A DNA stretch of 64,000 bases. Origin: Hygrocybe punicea (Eukaryota; Basidiomycota; Agaricomycetes; Agaricales; Hygrophoraceae). The translations under genes were made by a program, and so were the position numbers. Positions 1 to 12,420 of the stretch are shown here, piece by piece. Position 1 is the first letter of the stretch; every line of letters begins with the position of its first letter. The stretch is from positions 3,630,767-3,694,766 of the forward strand of contig OY744469.1 of NCBI GenBank assembly GCA_963556145.1. Reading direction: 5' to 3'. Under the pieces are notes generated by a model, which saw only the letters and a list, made by a program, of their open reading frames with translations, was not told where the DNA came from and did no database searches.

Positions 1-1250
1 GAAGATCTCGAACTTCTATATGGCATTGGAAAATTTCACCTTGGGGTTCATATTCAAGAATGTTTTCCTCTATACTCTCTCAACTTTATTCATGGAGCTG
101 GACAAATTGCTGAGGAGATCCTAGAATCACTCTGGTCCAATCTGAAAAAGGCAGCTGGTTCAACCAGCACAATGTCTCAGGCTCATCGTCAGGAGGTTTT
201 GGATAATTATATGAATGGTTCAAATTGGAAGAAACTGATCAAGTCAGGTATGATTCACATATGTCTCAATAAGTTTCTCTGAAATATATTTTTGCAGCTC
301 AATCTATTGTCAAGAAGTGGAAGGAAGCTGTCCTCGAGAGAGAGAATATGAAGGATGCCTTGGATGAGTTGACTGACAGACTCAATGATGAGTGGATTGC
401 AGAGTGGAAGGAGCTAGAAGAATTGGCCATAGAACGTGGTGATATCTTAAGAATGTATGATGTTGATGAAACGCATGGTAAGCAGGGGTTATATATCCTA
501 TTAGTACAATATATTGATGTATCAATCCAGTCTGCAGTCTTGCAGAGATACAGTTGGAACTTGCTGAAATTCAAAACAAGTCTGGCAATATGATGGGATA
601 TTCTAGTATATTGGCCGTTGGACTAAATGTGGAGGAGGCACAGTATGTCTTTCTTATCCTGTTGAAGCTCAAGTTATTGCTTATACGTTTCTATGATAGA
701 ATGGCTCTTTGTCAGCATATACGAACACTACGCCGACCATCATTAGCTGAAAAGAAGACCCTTCAAGAGAAACGACAAAGACTTCAAGCTCTCATTAACA
801 ACTTTGAAAAGAAGCTCTCTATGCTCACTATTATGAACAATATTGGGGGTGGAGATCTTATGAGAGTTGAAATTTCTAGAGATGAAAGTGAAGAAGAGGA
901 GGAGCTTCTAGATGATGAAGAGGAAGTGAAACAGACTCCAGAAAAGATTACACTTCTTCTGCCATCCAATCTTTCTGCAAAGTGTCAAAACCAGCCAGGA
1001 TTAAATGACTTGAGCAAGCAAGAGGCTCAGTTACGACTTGGGCAGTTGAATGATGCATTGGAGCAGTTGAAGGTGGCTTTAGGTGGAAAGTCCCTGATAA
1101 TGCGCAAAAAGGTCTGTCCATTGACTTAACTATGACAAACTTTACTTAGTGACTTTGATATAGATTCGTAATTCCAAAAGCACTAAACAATCCACACGAT
1201 TTTGGAGTCAGATTCATACACTGGATGAAAAAATCCTGACACCACAATCA
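1..1250 (+). pseudogene. KDZ-family transposase, C-terminal fragment
   Basis: The frame opens at the window edge and encodes hallmarks of basidiomycete KDZ (Kyakuja-Dileera-Zisupton) DDE transposases: GAGQIAEEILESLW followed by AHRQEVLDNYMNGSNWKKL, then a long charged helical region (residues rich in E/K/Q) and LPSNLSAKCQ. The glutamate-containing GAG..EE.LE segment probably belongs to the catalytic RNase H-like core; this is from family knowledge. Exons are joined by introns 248-297, 478-545, 643-699 (57 nt, itself in frame) and 1112-1163, all GT-AG and all keeping one frame. The fifth exon starts at 1164 and runs into an unrelated antisense Helitron fragment near 1240-1260, so the gene lacks its C-terminus. 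The N-terminus lies outside the window. The long charged region suggests a coiled coil. The protein would cut and paste DNA in the nucleus if complete; here it is truncated. Confidence 0.85.
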
Positions 1251-2111
1251 TTACCTGAATCTTGTAATGTTGGCTCTAAAAGTAATTCATCTTCACTGTG
1301 AATTTCATCATGAACTGTTTTTCTGTGGATTTTAACTTTTTTGGCACATTGAATCCATTCATATAGATTGACATCCTGAAACCTTTGAGGTCCATAAACG
1401 TAATCATGCACCATTGATGTTCCAACAAAAGTGCCTTGCTGATTTCGGAGGACTACTCTGTCTGGCTCACTTGACATTTCCGTATCACCATCTGTTTTCC
1501 AAGCATTCAACACTTCTCTGACATAATTTTTCCAATACACAGGAATAAACTTGTGGCTAGTGTAATGATCAGGATTGCCCAGCAAATATAGAGCTGACAT
1601 GGGTCCACCTATTTCCAGTTTGGCTGTTAATGTATTGATAATTTGTGTGATTAATTTTCTAGCTTTTTCTTTTCTCTGCATTGATCCACCAAGCATCTCA
1701 GAATTTCTGTCAAATACACTTCTGATAGTATCAAATATGCTATAAGTTTTCAGCCCTGGTTTAGTTATATAGTCAGATATGTATGCTACAATCGCCTTGA
1801 TTGCTGTGCCGGATAGAAGACTTGTGATATCAGTGTTGCAGCGTAATAGATATGTTACAAGTGGGGTTAATGTGTTGATCCATGCTTCACCCTTTTTCAC
1901 ATTCAGCGCACCTGTCTTTGGATCAACTTAAGTGGATTCAAACAATGGTCATGGAAATCTAGCTTTGCATTTTCCATGTTTGTTCATGCAGGTGGGTCTG
2001 TCTTTTCTATTTACTTTCTCAGCATTAGACTTGTATCTACCACAATTATGAACATTGGAGTGAAGTATCAAATCATCCACAGTGTTTCTGAATCGGTCCC
2101 ACCATGACTCA
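1250..2111 (-). pseudogene. Helitron Rep protein fragment (second, diverged copy)
   Basis: Minus-strand sequence is homologous to the Rep C-terminal part of the Helitron gene at 7839-11362. It reads from the zinc-finger-like CMNKHGKCKARF segment through the two-tyrosine motif AYISDYITKP and YLLGNPDHYTSHKF into the linker before the helicase. One in-frame stop and a frame change lie near 1900-1930. At its right end (2111) it begins exactly at AAACAAGT, a string that is also the 3' terminus of element A1. At its left end it fuses, antisense, to the KDZ transposase near 1250. It keeps two codons that the other copy has lost near 9753, so it is an independent copy. It is non-functional: no HUH motif and no helicase. 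Confidence 0.85.
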
Positions 2112-3275
2112 ACTTGTTTAGTGGGCCAGTGCTGCGCATGGCATGAACGAGTTCTTTTTCTCCGCTCCTCACTTTCATGATGAGTTAAACAATAACATTA
2201 AATTGCATAAAGTATGTTATATGTGGTATAAGACATATAGTATATGTTGTATATTGATAAGCCCACCTCTTACCATAGCAACATAAAAAGTAGAAAAAAT
2301 AAAACTACATGGTGTGTCTTGAGTGTTCATTGACCTTTTCTCCTACTGTCATGTCTTCTTTGCTTCATCATTATGCAATATTCTTAGCCAAAAGAGAGAG
2401 CAACAGGTCAACTGTCAAATACAACTGCCTCTAAACAGCATAATAACAATTGACTTACATTTGCTCAACCCTACTCCTCTATAACCTTGCTGCACAACAT
2501 ATGATAATATGAAGACAGCTATGCTTGAGTGGGCCAATGTTGCATATGGCATGAACAAAGTCTCGTTTCTGTCACTGGATTTTTATTTGTATGATTATTA
2601 CAAACATCGATAAGTGATTTTGCTTGAAATCTATAATTAGCATATAATACATACAGCGATATCACATTAAATTATATGTTTCAAGTAAAAATATCATTAT
2701 ATCATCTGAGTTATACTAATTTCTGCTTATATGGCTGATATATCTATATATAGTAACAGTGGTCACATGTGACTATGACTCCTGTGATCACCTCAAAATT
2801 TAGCATATATGGTGTAAAATTACCTTATATGGTTAGACTGGTCACATGTAACTGTCACAATTGTGATCAGCAAAAAATTTGCTATATAATATCAAAAATT
2901 ACCTGATATGGTTAGACTGGTCACAAGTGACTGTCATGTCTGACCCGAAATGTTAATATTAGTCAGCAGTTCGATTTTCAGCCAATTCTAATAAGAATTG
3001 AGACCAGTACAAATATTTTGAATATAATTGGAAGGTAATTTATCTTTTGTGCAACAACCTATATTTGGATGCTTATGTAAGCTTGTCCACACATGGCCCC
3101 AACTGTATTTGATTTTCCAGTATCAGAAGTAGAATCACATCTCTTGCCCAAAAAAATTTTCTCTATAGGCGATCAACTTTATTAATTAATCAATCAATCA
3201 ATTAATTAATTACGAACCCTCACTGAACCAGGTCTCATAAAGAACGAGTCTTTTAATAAATTAAAAGAACTCGTA
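2112..3275 (-). mobile_element. Non-autonomous Helitron2-like element A1
   Basis: The 5' end is at 3275 (minus strand): TACGAGTTCTTTTAAT with a perfect hairpin whose arms are separated by TT, then CTCGTTCTTTATGAGACC. The 3' end is at 2112: GAACTCGTTCATGCC, a small hairpin built on GCCA..TGGC, and terminal AAACAAGT. No protein is encoded. The interior has several GTCACATGTGAC-like repeats and AT-rich runs shared with A2, A3 and A5. The right flank is helicase sequence that stops inside the codons for FAGKLL. The left flank is Rep sequence, so the two flanks are not neighbours in one parental gene (see findings). Confidence 0.85.
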
Positions 3276-3665
3276 ATAAGAGTTTTCCAGCAAAGTTATC
3301 AGTTGCAGCATGTCGCACTTTCCATATCTCCCTTTGTGTATCAAAATCAATGTCACTAGATTGATGTACTGCTTTAGATTTGGATTGTGACTTGCATCTC
3401 ACACCAGACTCCTTGTCTTTTCCCCACTTGTCAATAGAATAGAAGTTGGTCAAGTTCTGGTTGGTGTCAGAAGCAAATCTTTCACATCCAAGAAGATTGA
3501 TTTGATCCTTTTGTGAGTGCATGCCACATATGATAGGAACATTTCTAAAATTCTTTGAGGCAACATTGGGCTGGTCTGGACGTTTGCCTGCAATTCTGGT
3601 TCTCAAAAATTGAATATCCTGTGGAGTACATTTACCATAGCGCATGTTGACAAGGGCAGTTCTGA
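3276..3665 (-). pseudogene. Helitron PIF1-like helicase, middle exon-like segment
   Basis: Minus-strand coding sequence FRTALVNMRYGKCTPQDIQF through SKNFRNVPIICGMHSQKD to HAATDNFAGKLL. This is the part of fungal Helitron helicases that lies between the Walker B half and the CxGMPVMI region. Removing element 3666-7838 joins it in frame to the helicase half ending RENMRQRTQTTEDTL (TTG T + TC AGA), giving TEDTLFRTALVNM. It is therefore the direct continuation of the gene at 7839-11362. It ends at 3276, where element A1 has inserted just before the expected CxGMPVMI motif. The rest of the helicase is not found on this side. Confidence 0.9.
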
Positions 3666-4267
3666 ACTTGTTTAGTGGGCCAGTGCTGTGCATGGCATGA
3701 ATGAGTTCTTTTTTCCCCCTTCCCACTTCCATGATGAAGTCAACAATAACATTAAATTGCATAAAGCATGTTACATGTGGTATAAGACATATAGCATATG
3801 TTGTACAGTACCAATTGCTCCGATAAGCTCACCTCTCACCTCAGCAACATAAAAAGTATAAAAAATAAAACTACATCGAGTGTCTTGAGTCTTCATCAAT
3901 CTTCACGCTTACTGTCATGTCTTTTGTGCTGTATCATCATGCAATATTCTCAGCCATTAAAGACAGTTTAGGAAGCCATAGGTTAACTACCAAACACAAC
4001 TGCCTCTGAACAGTATGATAACAATTGACTTATATTTGCTCAACCCTACTTCTCCACGACATTGAATGCTGCACAACAAATGATAACATGAAGACAGCTG
4101 TACTACACATGGCATGAACAAAGTCTTTTGTCTTTCATTGGATTTTTATTTGCATGATTGTTATGAATATCAATAAGTAATTTTGCTTGAAATATATAAT
4201 TAGCAGATAAGATAATGTATATATACAGCGATATTACATTGAATTTTATGTTTTAAGTAAAAATATC

Positions 4268-5700
4268 AGCACTGGGCAGAAATGGGTGGGATTGGGACCC
4301 CCCCAACAGCTCATTTTCTACATGAACGAGGCACAGGGGCTGTAGACTAGCTCGGGCAGGTTGAAAATGACATGGGGTGGCATGTCCCAGGTGTGAAAAG
4401 GTCTATGAGGTGGTATTTGTATACTGGGCAGAAATGGGTAGGACTGGAACACCCTGACACCTCGTTTTCTATGCAAACGAGGTGCGGGGTGTGGGGTGTA
4501 CACGAGCTGTGGGTGGTCGAAAACGGGGCAGGGTGGTGTTCTGGTGGTTGAAAAAGGGCAGTGGTGGTTGGGCAGATGGTGGTCTTGAAAACCTTGGACC
4601 GCTCATTTTCAATGCATATGTTTTCAATTCAAACAGGATGCAGGGGTCTATTTGAGTTGGGGGTGGTCGAAAATGGGTGGGAAGCGGGGGCCATGGATGT
4701 TCAAAAAATGAGGGTGGGGTGAGTTGGACATTGGGTGGTGAGGCGACAGTTCTAGGGCCCTCGACGTCTTGGTTTCAATCCAAACGGTTGCAGGGGGTGT
4801 ATTCAAGTTATAGGTGCACGAAAATGGGTGGGAAAACTGTGCCGTTGGAGAGGTACCTCTCTGGGGGCTCATGCAGGACTCATAAGGAAGTCTGGATGAG
4901 ATGACTGGATAGGATAGGATGATCTCTCTACTACATTGGGAACTGCTACTGACTAAGGGACTGGTCACATGATCTGTCAGGCACAACCACTCCACCATGG
5001 ATGTTAAAAACATGGAGGTGGGGTGGGTTGGACATTGGGCAGCGAGGCGACAGGTCTAGGGCCCTCAACATCTCATTTTCAGTCCAAACGAGATGCGGGG
5101 GGTGTATTTGAGTTAGGGGTGCATGGAAATAGGTGGAAAAAGGGTGCCGTGGATGTTAAAAAAATGGGGGTGGGTTGGTCAGATGGCAGTGAGGTGACAG
5201 TTCTAGGGCCCTCGACGTCTTGTTTTCAGTCCAAACGAGATGTGAGGGGTCTATTCAAGTTGGTGGCGCTTGCAAATGTGTGGCAAAGGCCTGCTGTGGA
5301 TGCTGCAAAAATGAGGTTGGGTGGTTTGGACAGATGGTGGGCGCATGAGGCTCTGAGACCCCCTAACCCTTTGGTTTCAATGGAAACAGGTTGCAGGGGG
5401 CATACATGATCTGGGGGTGGACAAAAATGGGGCTGGATAGGGTGTCCTGGTGGTTGAAACAAGGGGGGAGGTGGTGCTTGGGCAGATGATGGTAACATGG
5501 GGACTTGAGACCCCCTTCCTGCTTGTTTTCAATGCAAATGAGGGCTGGGGGTGTACATGAGCCATGGGTGGTTGAACATAGGGCGGGTGGGGCATCCTGG
5601 TGGTTGAAAAAGTTTGGGGGCACTGGTTGGGCACAAGGTGGGAATGTGAGTTCCTGAGACCTCCTGACCCCTGGTTTTCAATGGAAATGGGTTGTGGGGG
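4268..5700. repeat. Decayed minisatellite related to 45950-47130
   Basis: Imperfect tandem units of roughly 100-155 bp recur, recognisable by the core GGGCAGAAATGGGTGGGA, by CTCGTTTTC or CTCATTTTC followed by an AACGAG-type string, and by GGTCGAAAA. The same unit order recurs at 45950-47130 inside element C3, where it is richer in CG dinucleotides. Overlapping open frames on both strands come from the repeat periodicity and GC skew and do not look like protein genes. Confidence 0.7.
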
Positions 5701-6989
5701 GTGCAGACATCATTACTAGACCAAGGACAATAAAGTTACATACACACCTCTTTTACACCACCCAATGATGTTTGCTGTTGAGCAACAGAAGGTTTGTGCA
5801 CCCATCTGAGCTCGAAAGCTCTCACTGTGTATTTAAGACTCTGCTCTAATTTCAGCCACAATTCTGGACCACCCTTTCCTGTTTGCATTCTAGAGACTCA
5901 GATATCACATTTTACAACTGCATTGAGTAGACAAAAGTGTCCCATACATAGAGTAAAATATAATTAGAAATTACTACATTTTGATTTGCAGTATAACATT
6001 AGTTATTGTATCTATACTCATTTCCTTGGCAAAGAATGGCTCACAGGGAGCCCAAATCATACCAGATCCCCTACATAATCTTTTTCCAGCAGGACAGTCC
6101 CCATGACATCCTCCTTGTCAAATCTGGTGACAGTCTATGCAGTGTGCAAGTCAATAGAGGCTCTGAATGCTGGAATGAAACCAGTCAAAAGGGACCTGGC
6201 TAGTACACACAGTCCCTATCTCTTTTGTTGTATATATATATGATATGTTATTATTTGATGAAATCAACATTATTTACACAAATATTATGTCATTTTCAAG
6301 AGAATTGAATAAAACTCTGACAATACCAGGCAAGTCTCAAGAAAGGTCCAACAAAATCTCAGTGTCAAGTCTTTAAAGGGTCCAGGGAGACCATTCTTAT
6401 TTTTAATTTTACTGAGTGCCCCTCTAGACAAGTCTCAAGGGAGGTCTGACAAAGTCCCAGTCTTGAGTCATTGAAGGGTCCAGAGAGACCGTCATTATTT
6501 GTAATTTTACTCATTGCCCCTCTAGACAAGTCTCAAGGGAGGTCCGACAAAGTCCCAGTCTCAAGTCTTCAAAGGGTCCAGAGAGACTGTCCTTAACAGC
6601 ACACATCCAAAGGGTGGAAGTGAATAGTGCACAGGCTGCACAATTACAACTCCCATGGCACAGATTGCCCCCTCTGGTGAATCATATTGGGGACTGGAGG
6701 AGGGTCATACACAGACTGCATAACCACACCCTCCATGGCCCAGACAGCCATCCCCATCCAGTGACTTGAGAAAGGTGAAAGAAGATCATGCACAGACTGC
6801 ACAATCACACCTTCCATGGCCCAGACAGCCACCCTTCTATGCTACACAGCTAGGGAAACAAAGAAAACTAATGAAACTACGTGTTGGTACTGACCTCCGG
6901 TCGGATAGAAGAGATCTGGAGTGTGGGGGAGCAAGGGAGGGGGGGTCAGCACCAAACAACAGAAGTCATCAGACCACACACTTACAGTC

Positions 6990-7490
6990 CAGTGGGTCCC
7001 CTCTAATTGGTGATTTGGCTGTTTGACATTGGAGTGTAGAGATCTGGGGTGTGGGGGGGATTAGGAGGGGGGCACCATGACTCAATGGGAAACATCGTAC
7101 CATGTTTTATGCCATTCCTACACTCCACTGGGTCCCCCCTAACTGATCCCAACAGGGTTTGGCTGTCTGACTTCAGGGGGTAGAGATCTGGGGTGTGGGG
7201 GGGGATTAGGAGGAGGGGGGCACCATGACTCAACGGGGAACATCGTACCATGTTTTATGCCATTCCTACACTCCACTGGGTCCCCCCTAACTGGTCCCAA
7301 CAGGGTTTGGCCGTCCAACTTCGGGGGGTAGAGATCTGGGATGATCTGGGATGTGGGGGGGATGAGAAGGAGGGGGGCACCATGACTCAACGGGAAACAT
7401 CGTACCATGTTTAATGCCATTCCTACACTCCATTGGGTCCCCCCTAACTGGTCCCCACAGGGTTTGGCCATCCGATTGCGGGGGGGTAGA
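6990..7490. repeat. About 150-bp tandem repeat
   Basis: Three to four near-identical units, each with GGGGGGCACCATGACTCAA, GTACCATGTTTTATGCC and CCACTGGGTCCCCCCTAACT, are spaced about 150 bp apart (for example near 7098, 7248 and 7400). They lie about 350 bp inside the 5' end of the 3666-7838 element. Open frames on the minus strand here (peptide theme PRSLPPEVGRPNP) are repeat by-products. Confidence 0.8.
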
Positions 7491-7838
7491 GAACTGGTAT
7501 TGAGACCAAGGAATGTGTGACTGACTGTGACAATTGCCTTTTTGGATCAAATTCCGCGTCATACAAATTCTTTTTCTCATCCATTGGAGCGGTTTTTCAG
7601 TTCTTATGACCTCCAGATAAATCCTATATTCCTGACAATATTTGAGGACAAAATTTGAAAAATCTAGTTTATTCATGAATTTTTTCAAAAAGAAACGGTC
7701 AGAAATGCAGAATTTGGCTCTATGGTCGATTTCAAACATTAATCAATTAATTATTTAATTTAATTATTTAATTACTGACGAACTGCACTATATCCTGGAC
7801 TGATAAGAACGATTCTTCCATAAATGGAAGAACTCGTA

Positions 7839-10800
7839 ACAATGTGTCCTCAGTTGTTTGGGTCCTCTGTCTCATGTTTTCTCTGAGAATCACCACTGTG
7901 TTCACTTGATGCCAGAGTGCTTTTCCAATTGCAGTTTCCTGAGAGTGTGTTGTCAAGGCTGATGTGATCTGAGTGCCAACTGTTCCACTGTACAATGGTG
8001 CACCTCCAACTAGTGGTAACTGAGCAAAGTCTCCTGCAAATATCATTGTTGATTCCACCAAATGGCATGTCATGTATATTCAAAGCTTTGGCTAGTCTAG
8101 CACTGATTTTGTAGAGATCATGACAAGACAGCATTGAGACTTCATCAATGAAAATATAGTCAACTCCTTCTAGTCTACCTTTGAGCTGAGCAATGCCCAT
8201 TGCTTCATTTCTATTTGACATGTTTGGATTGATGCCCAGGAAGTAGTGATAAGTTGAGCCATTTTGTAGAGCTGCAGAAGTACCAGTGGGACCAAGAATA
8301 ACAAATCTGTGAGACTCATGTACATTGTCAAAGAAATCAACAACTGCTTTGATGACTTGTGATTTTCCAGTGCCAGCCATTCCAGCAATATTCATTTTCA
8401 ACTGGTCAGTGCTGGAAGATGAAGCATGATTTGCAATAATTCTAAAGGCCCTTTTTTGCTCAGTGTTCAAGCTGAATTTGCTAACTGTAGCATCAATTAG
8501 CTGTTGTCTCTGTGCATTTGCAGACCTGAAAGTATGCATCAAGTATGCTTGGTCCACAATCATCACATCATATTCATTTTGATCAGTATCCATTTTGTGT
8601 GGAGTCAACTTTGAGTTTGCAAAAATATGTTGATTGCGCTCATCTAGTATCTCTTGTCTCTGTTCATAGACAACTTGCTTCCATTGAGTACCAGGTTGAT
8701 TCATTTCAACTTCAAGTGGAGCAGAATTTACTATAATAGAACCATCTGGACATGGATCAAGCCAACCAATATTTCTGACAATGTTTTCAGTGGCATCCAT
8801 TTGAGCTTTGATCAGTCTACCATGTTGATCAAGTTCAGAATATTCGTTAGTGCCATAATCTGCATTGTTTTTGTCCTGCTCATAATTGTCATCTCCAAAG
8901 TCACCACCATTTTGAATGTTGTCATCATCCAAGTGTGAAATCATGTCTGAAGTCATAAATTGAGGACAGGTACCATCTAACACTGCTCCTTGTCTAAGCT
9001 GAGCAGAATAGTCATCTCTAGCATCAAGGCATTCATATCTCAGATTAAAGTTGTCCATAATCTCTAATTGTCTAATGGTAAATTCATAATCAGTGAATGA
9101 TTCATCCCATGATTCCAGTTCACTTTTCAGGTCATGACCAGATCTCCATGGTTTGAACAGAGTGAGCATAGTGGTGCAATAATATTCTCTGTCTCCTTTA
9201 TCACGTCTGGGCAATGAACCACCAACAAAGTTTGGAACAACATCCTGCTTCTTTTCACCGAATTCTATACAGTGTGATTCATATAATGGGTGATCTTCTA
9301 GGAAAAACTTGGTATCTTCTTGGACAAACTCAGTGCTATCAGACTCATAGTCCTCTGAATCACATTCTATAAAATTGTCATCATCTTTGATATTCAAATC
9401 ATCAGATTCTATGCTCAAGTCATTACTGGTAGACACATTAGATCTTGAAGTTTTTTTGTGAGTTGCAGTTTGTGGCTCAGATTCCAAGACATCTAACTCA
9501 TCATCACTGTTTATTTCATCATGAGGTTTTTGAATGTTTCTCTTGACTCTTTCTGCACCCTGCACCCATTCATATAAATTCATGTCTTCATAATGAGCTG
9601 CTCTGTAAATGTAGTCATACACAGCAAATAAATCCTATGAATTTTCCCTTTTGATTGTGTAGTACTACCTTTTCAGATTCAACTTGCATTACATCATTTT
9701 CAGCTGGATTCCAAGCTTTCTGGACTTCTCTCACATAGTTTGTCCAGTAGTATGAATTTATGACTGGTATAATGATCAGGGTTGCCAAGCAGATACATTG
9801 AAGCCATTGGACCACCAATTTCAAGTTTTGCAGTCAAAGCATTTATGATCTGGGTGATGAGTTTTCTAGCTTTGTCTTTTCTTTTCATTGATCCTCCAAG
9901 CATTTCTGAGTTTCTGTCAAACACACTTCTAATGGTATCAAATATGCTATATGTTTTCAATCCAGGCTTTGTAATATAGTCAGAAATATATGCTACAATT
10001 GCTTTGATTGCAGTACCAGAAAGAAGACTTGTAATATCAGAATTGCAGCAAAGTAGAAATGTCACAAGAGGTGTTAATGTATTAATCCAAGCTTCACCCT
10101 TCTTCATATTCAATGCACCAGTTTTTGGGTCTACTTCTGTTGATTCAAACAAAGGTCTGGGAAATCTAGCTTTGCATTTACCATGTTTGTTCATGCAACT
10201 GGGTCTATCTTTTCTCTGCACTTTCTCATTCTTTGAACTATTTCTACCACAATTATGAACATTGGAGCATAAAATCAAATGATCAACAGTGTTTGCATAT
10301 CTATCCCACCAAGAATTCACTTGTTTACAATCATTACAATTTTTGTCACCATCCACATCATGCTTAATTATACACATAGGTGGGGGTGCTTCAGGCAACA
10401 TCTGAGTTGGATCCTTATAGTCTTCTTCTTCAGACTTCTGGTTGACTTTAGCTTTGACTTCATCCATTGTACCAGTCATGAATTCACCAATGTGCACACT
10501 TTCTAGATACTGAACAAAAGCTTGTTGAAAATCTGAATTTGGATCCATTATTTTATCTTTGATTTCCTGAGGTGACAGACATCCCTTGAGCCATAGTAGC
10601 ATGTGCATGTGAAGAGTGAGATGTCCTTGTTGCTCCACTGTGCCATAGTATGCCTTGGTGTCACCATAAAAACCAGAATGCTTTGATCCAACTCTAAGGA
10701 CATGTTTGATAAAAAGTTCTACCATAAAGTGGAAGAATCTAGCACCAGCCACTGGATTTTCTGCAATAAGTCTGTACCGCTCATCATATCCTCTAAGCTC

Positions 10801-11362
10801 TGGTGTAAAGGTTTCTTTGGTATCAGCAAAATATAAAGACAGTGGATGCATGTTATCAGCTGGTGAAAATGTAATAAACCATGAAGGTGCACCCACAAAG
10901 GACATCAGAGACCATACTTCATTTCTCATATATTTTTTGCTTGTGAGTGATCCTTTCACATGACTTCCTACATGATCAATGTCTTTAATTAATTGGAAAC
11001 ATAACTTCTCTTCATCTGTTTCTGGAGTGACATGTTCACCATTTTCCATTTTTCTAGCAATGTTATTCAACACTCCAAGATCAACATCCATCAATCTTTG
11101 TGAAATGTGTTCAAATTTTGCCTTTTCAGCTAATAAATAGCCAGCTGTTGTAGACTCCTTTATTTGCTCATGGTTGAATGCAATCAAAGGAAAGTGTGGA
11201 TCTTTCTGAAACCTCTTGTCATAGTACATTAACAAGTGTCTCTTGTGTTTGATTTTAGAAATCTTGCCCTGGATCAGAGAGTTTCCAATTCCACCACGTC
11301 CATAGGGAAACAACCATGGCATCATTTGAGGGAACAAATGAGGATTATTGTAGATGGATTGT
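7839..11362 (-). pseudogene. Helitron Rep-helicase gene (Rep plus PIF1 N-terminal half), broken
   Basis: This gene encodes the rolling-circle transposition protein of an autonomous Helitron. From 11362 leftward: YNNPHLFPQMMPWLFPYGRG, then the HUH nuclease motif LTLHMHMLLWL (HMH near 10603-10611), a Cys/His cluster (CNDC, HNCG, CMNKHGKC), and the catalytic tyrosine pair AYISDYITKP (about 9978-9990). Next come an acidic linker and the PIF1 helicase with Walker A GMAGTGKS (about 8363-8386), GPTGTSA, Walker B DYIFIDEVSM (about 8130-8160), and FAGDFAQLPLVGGAP. Frame breaks occur near 9753, 9630 and 8050, the first by a small deletion relative to the copy at 1250-2111. The N-terminus is cut by element C1 at 11362. 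The 3' half continues at 3276-3665 after element excision. The gene is inactive as it stands. Nuclear; acts on DNA. Confidence 0.92.
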
Positions 11363-11429
11363 TACGAGTTCTTCCATTTATGGAAAACTCGTTCTTATAA
11401 ACCCGGTTTTCAGCCATTGAGGTGATTCA

Positions 11430-12420
11430 TTCATTCATCTCAGGGACTGAGGGAAAAATGTGTCCAAATATAGCAACTGAGTTCTAAATCCCTTTTGACT
11501 GGTTTCATCCGAGAATCCAGATCCTCTATTGACTTGCACACTGCATGGATCTTCACCAAATTTGACAATGAGTATGTGATGGGGACCATGCTGCTGGAAA
11601 AAAGTTATGGAGTGCATCTGGTATAATTTGGGCTACCTGTGAGCTATTCTTTGCAAGAGATATGAGTATAGCTACAATAACTGGTGTAATATGGCAAAGT
11701 AAAAGATGGTACTTTCTAGCTACATTCTATTGTATGTCTGGGACACTTTTGTCCACTTAAGGCAGCTGGTAAATGTGATATCTGAGTCTCTAGAATGCAA
11801 ATAAGTGAGGGTGGCCCGGAGTTGTGGCTAAAATTCAAGTGGAGTTTGAAATCCATGTTGAGAGCATTCGAGCTCAGATGAATCCAAAACCTTCTCTTGG
11901 TCAACAGCCCCATCCCCCTCCATTTCAGACTCTACTGCCAGCCCCCTGCTACACCTACTGCCCTACAACTTTCCCATCCTCCTCTACTGGCCCCTAACTC
12001 TCTCCAGGAAACTTTTTGGCCTCCAAAAGGTCACCAATGTCTAGAAATAGTGTCACCAGCAACCCCAGCAACAGGAGCACATTCCGGCTGCTTTAGAGCG
12101 CCATGGAGGGTTTCTGAGGGCAGCAGGGGATGTGGTGCACCCACCTCCTGCTATACTAGGTGAGTTTTCTGTTTTATTAGCTGTCCTGGATCTGAATTGA
12201 CCATGGGGTGCTCACCCAGGTGTCACCTGCTCCTCCCAGCCTTTCCACCCTATTCAGCACTCTCCCAGCCTTCTTTCAGTCCCGCTGTAGTCCCAGCACC
12301 CATTCGTCACCATCTCCACTGCTTCCTTTACCCGTCTTAGCCTGTTCTGCCCCTTTTTCACCCTTCTGCTCATTCCCCCTCTCCAATCCTTTCTTTGACC
12401 TTTATTGACTCTCTTATCAT
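11430..12420. other. C-element 5' subterminal region without a confirmed gene
   Basis: This block is shared with 54837-55830 and partly with 5750-6220 and 47160-47700. It holds a short minus-strand frame (about 11435-11617; theme FFQQ.GPHHILIVKFG) that stays open in all four copies. It also holds a proline-rich plus-strand frame at 11897-12163 that ends in CTATACTAG followed by a good splice donor GTGAGT. Neither resembles a family I know. Between 12420 and 13159 the sequence is AT-rich with nothing identifiable. Confidence 0.4.

Larger units (their letters stand above)
3666..7838 (-). mobile_element. 4.2-kb Helitron2-like element, B-type 5' end
   Basis: The 5' end is at 7838 (minus): TACGAGTTCTTCCATTTAT with hairpin partner ATGGAAGAA, then CAGTCCAGGATATA. 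The 3' end is at 3666: GAACTCATTCATGCC, hairpin, AAACAAGT. Its excision restores the Helitron helicase frame exactly, with target T|T and no duplication. Layout from 3' to 5': A-like 3' region (3666-4265), a GC-rich minisatellite (about 4268-5700), a segment matching C-type elements (5700-6220), a segment matching element B2 (6230-6900), and about 150-bp tandem repeats (6990-7490). No transposition gene is present, so it must be mobilised in trans. It is a mosaic of pieces that occur separately in other elements of the window. Confidence 0.9.

Noticed and set aside
5998..6203. Tc1/mariner transposase fragment suggested by FFQQD
   Set aside because: In mariner the FQQDNAPxH motif would be followed by other conserved residues; those are absent and the match is only superficial.
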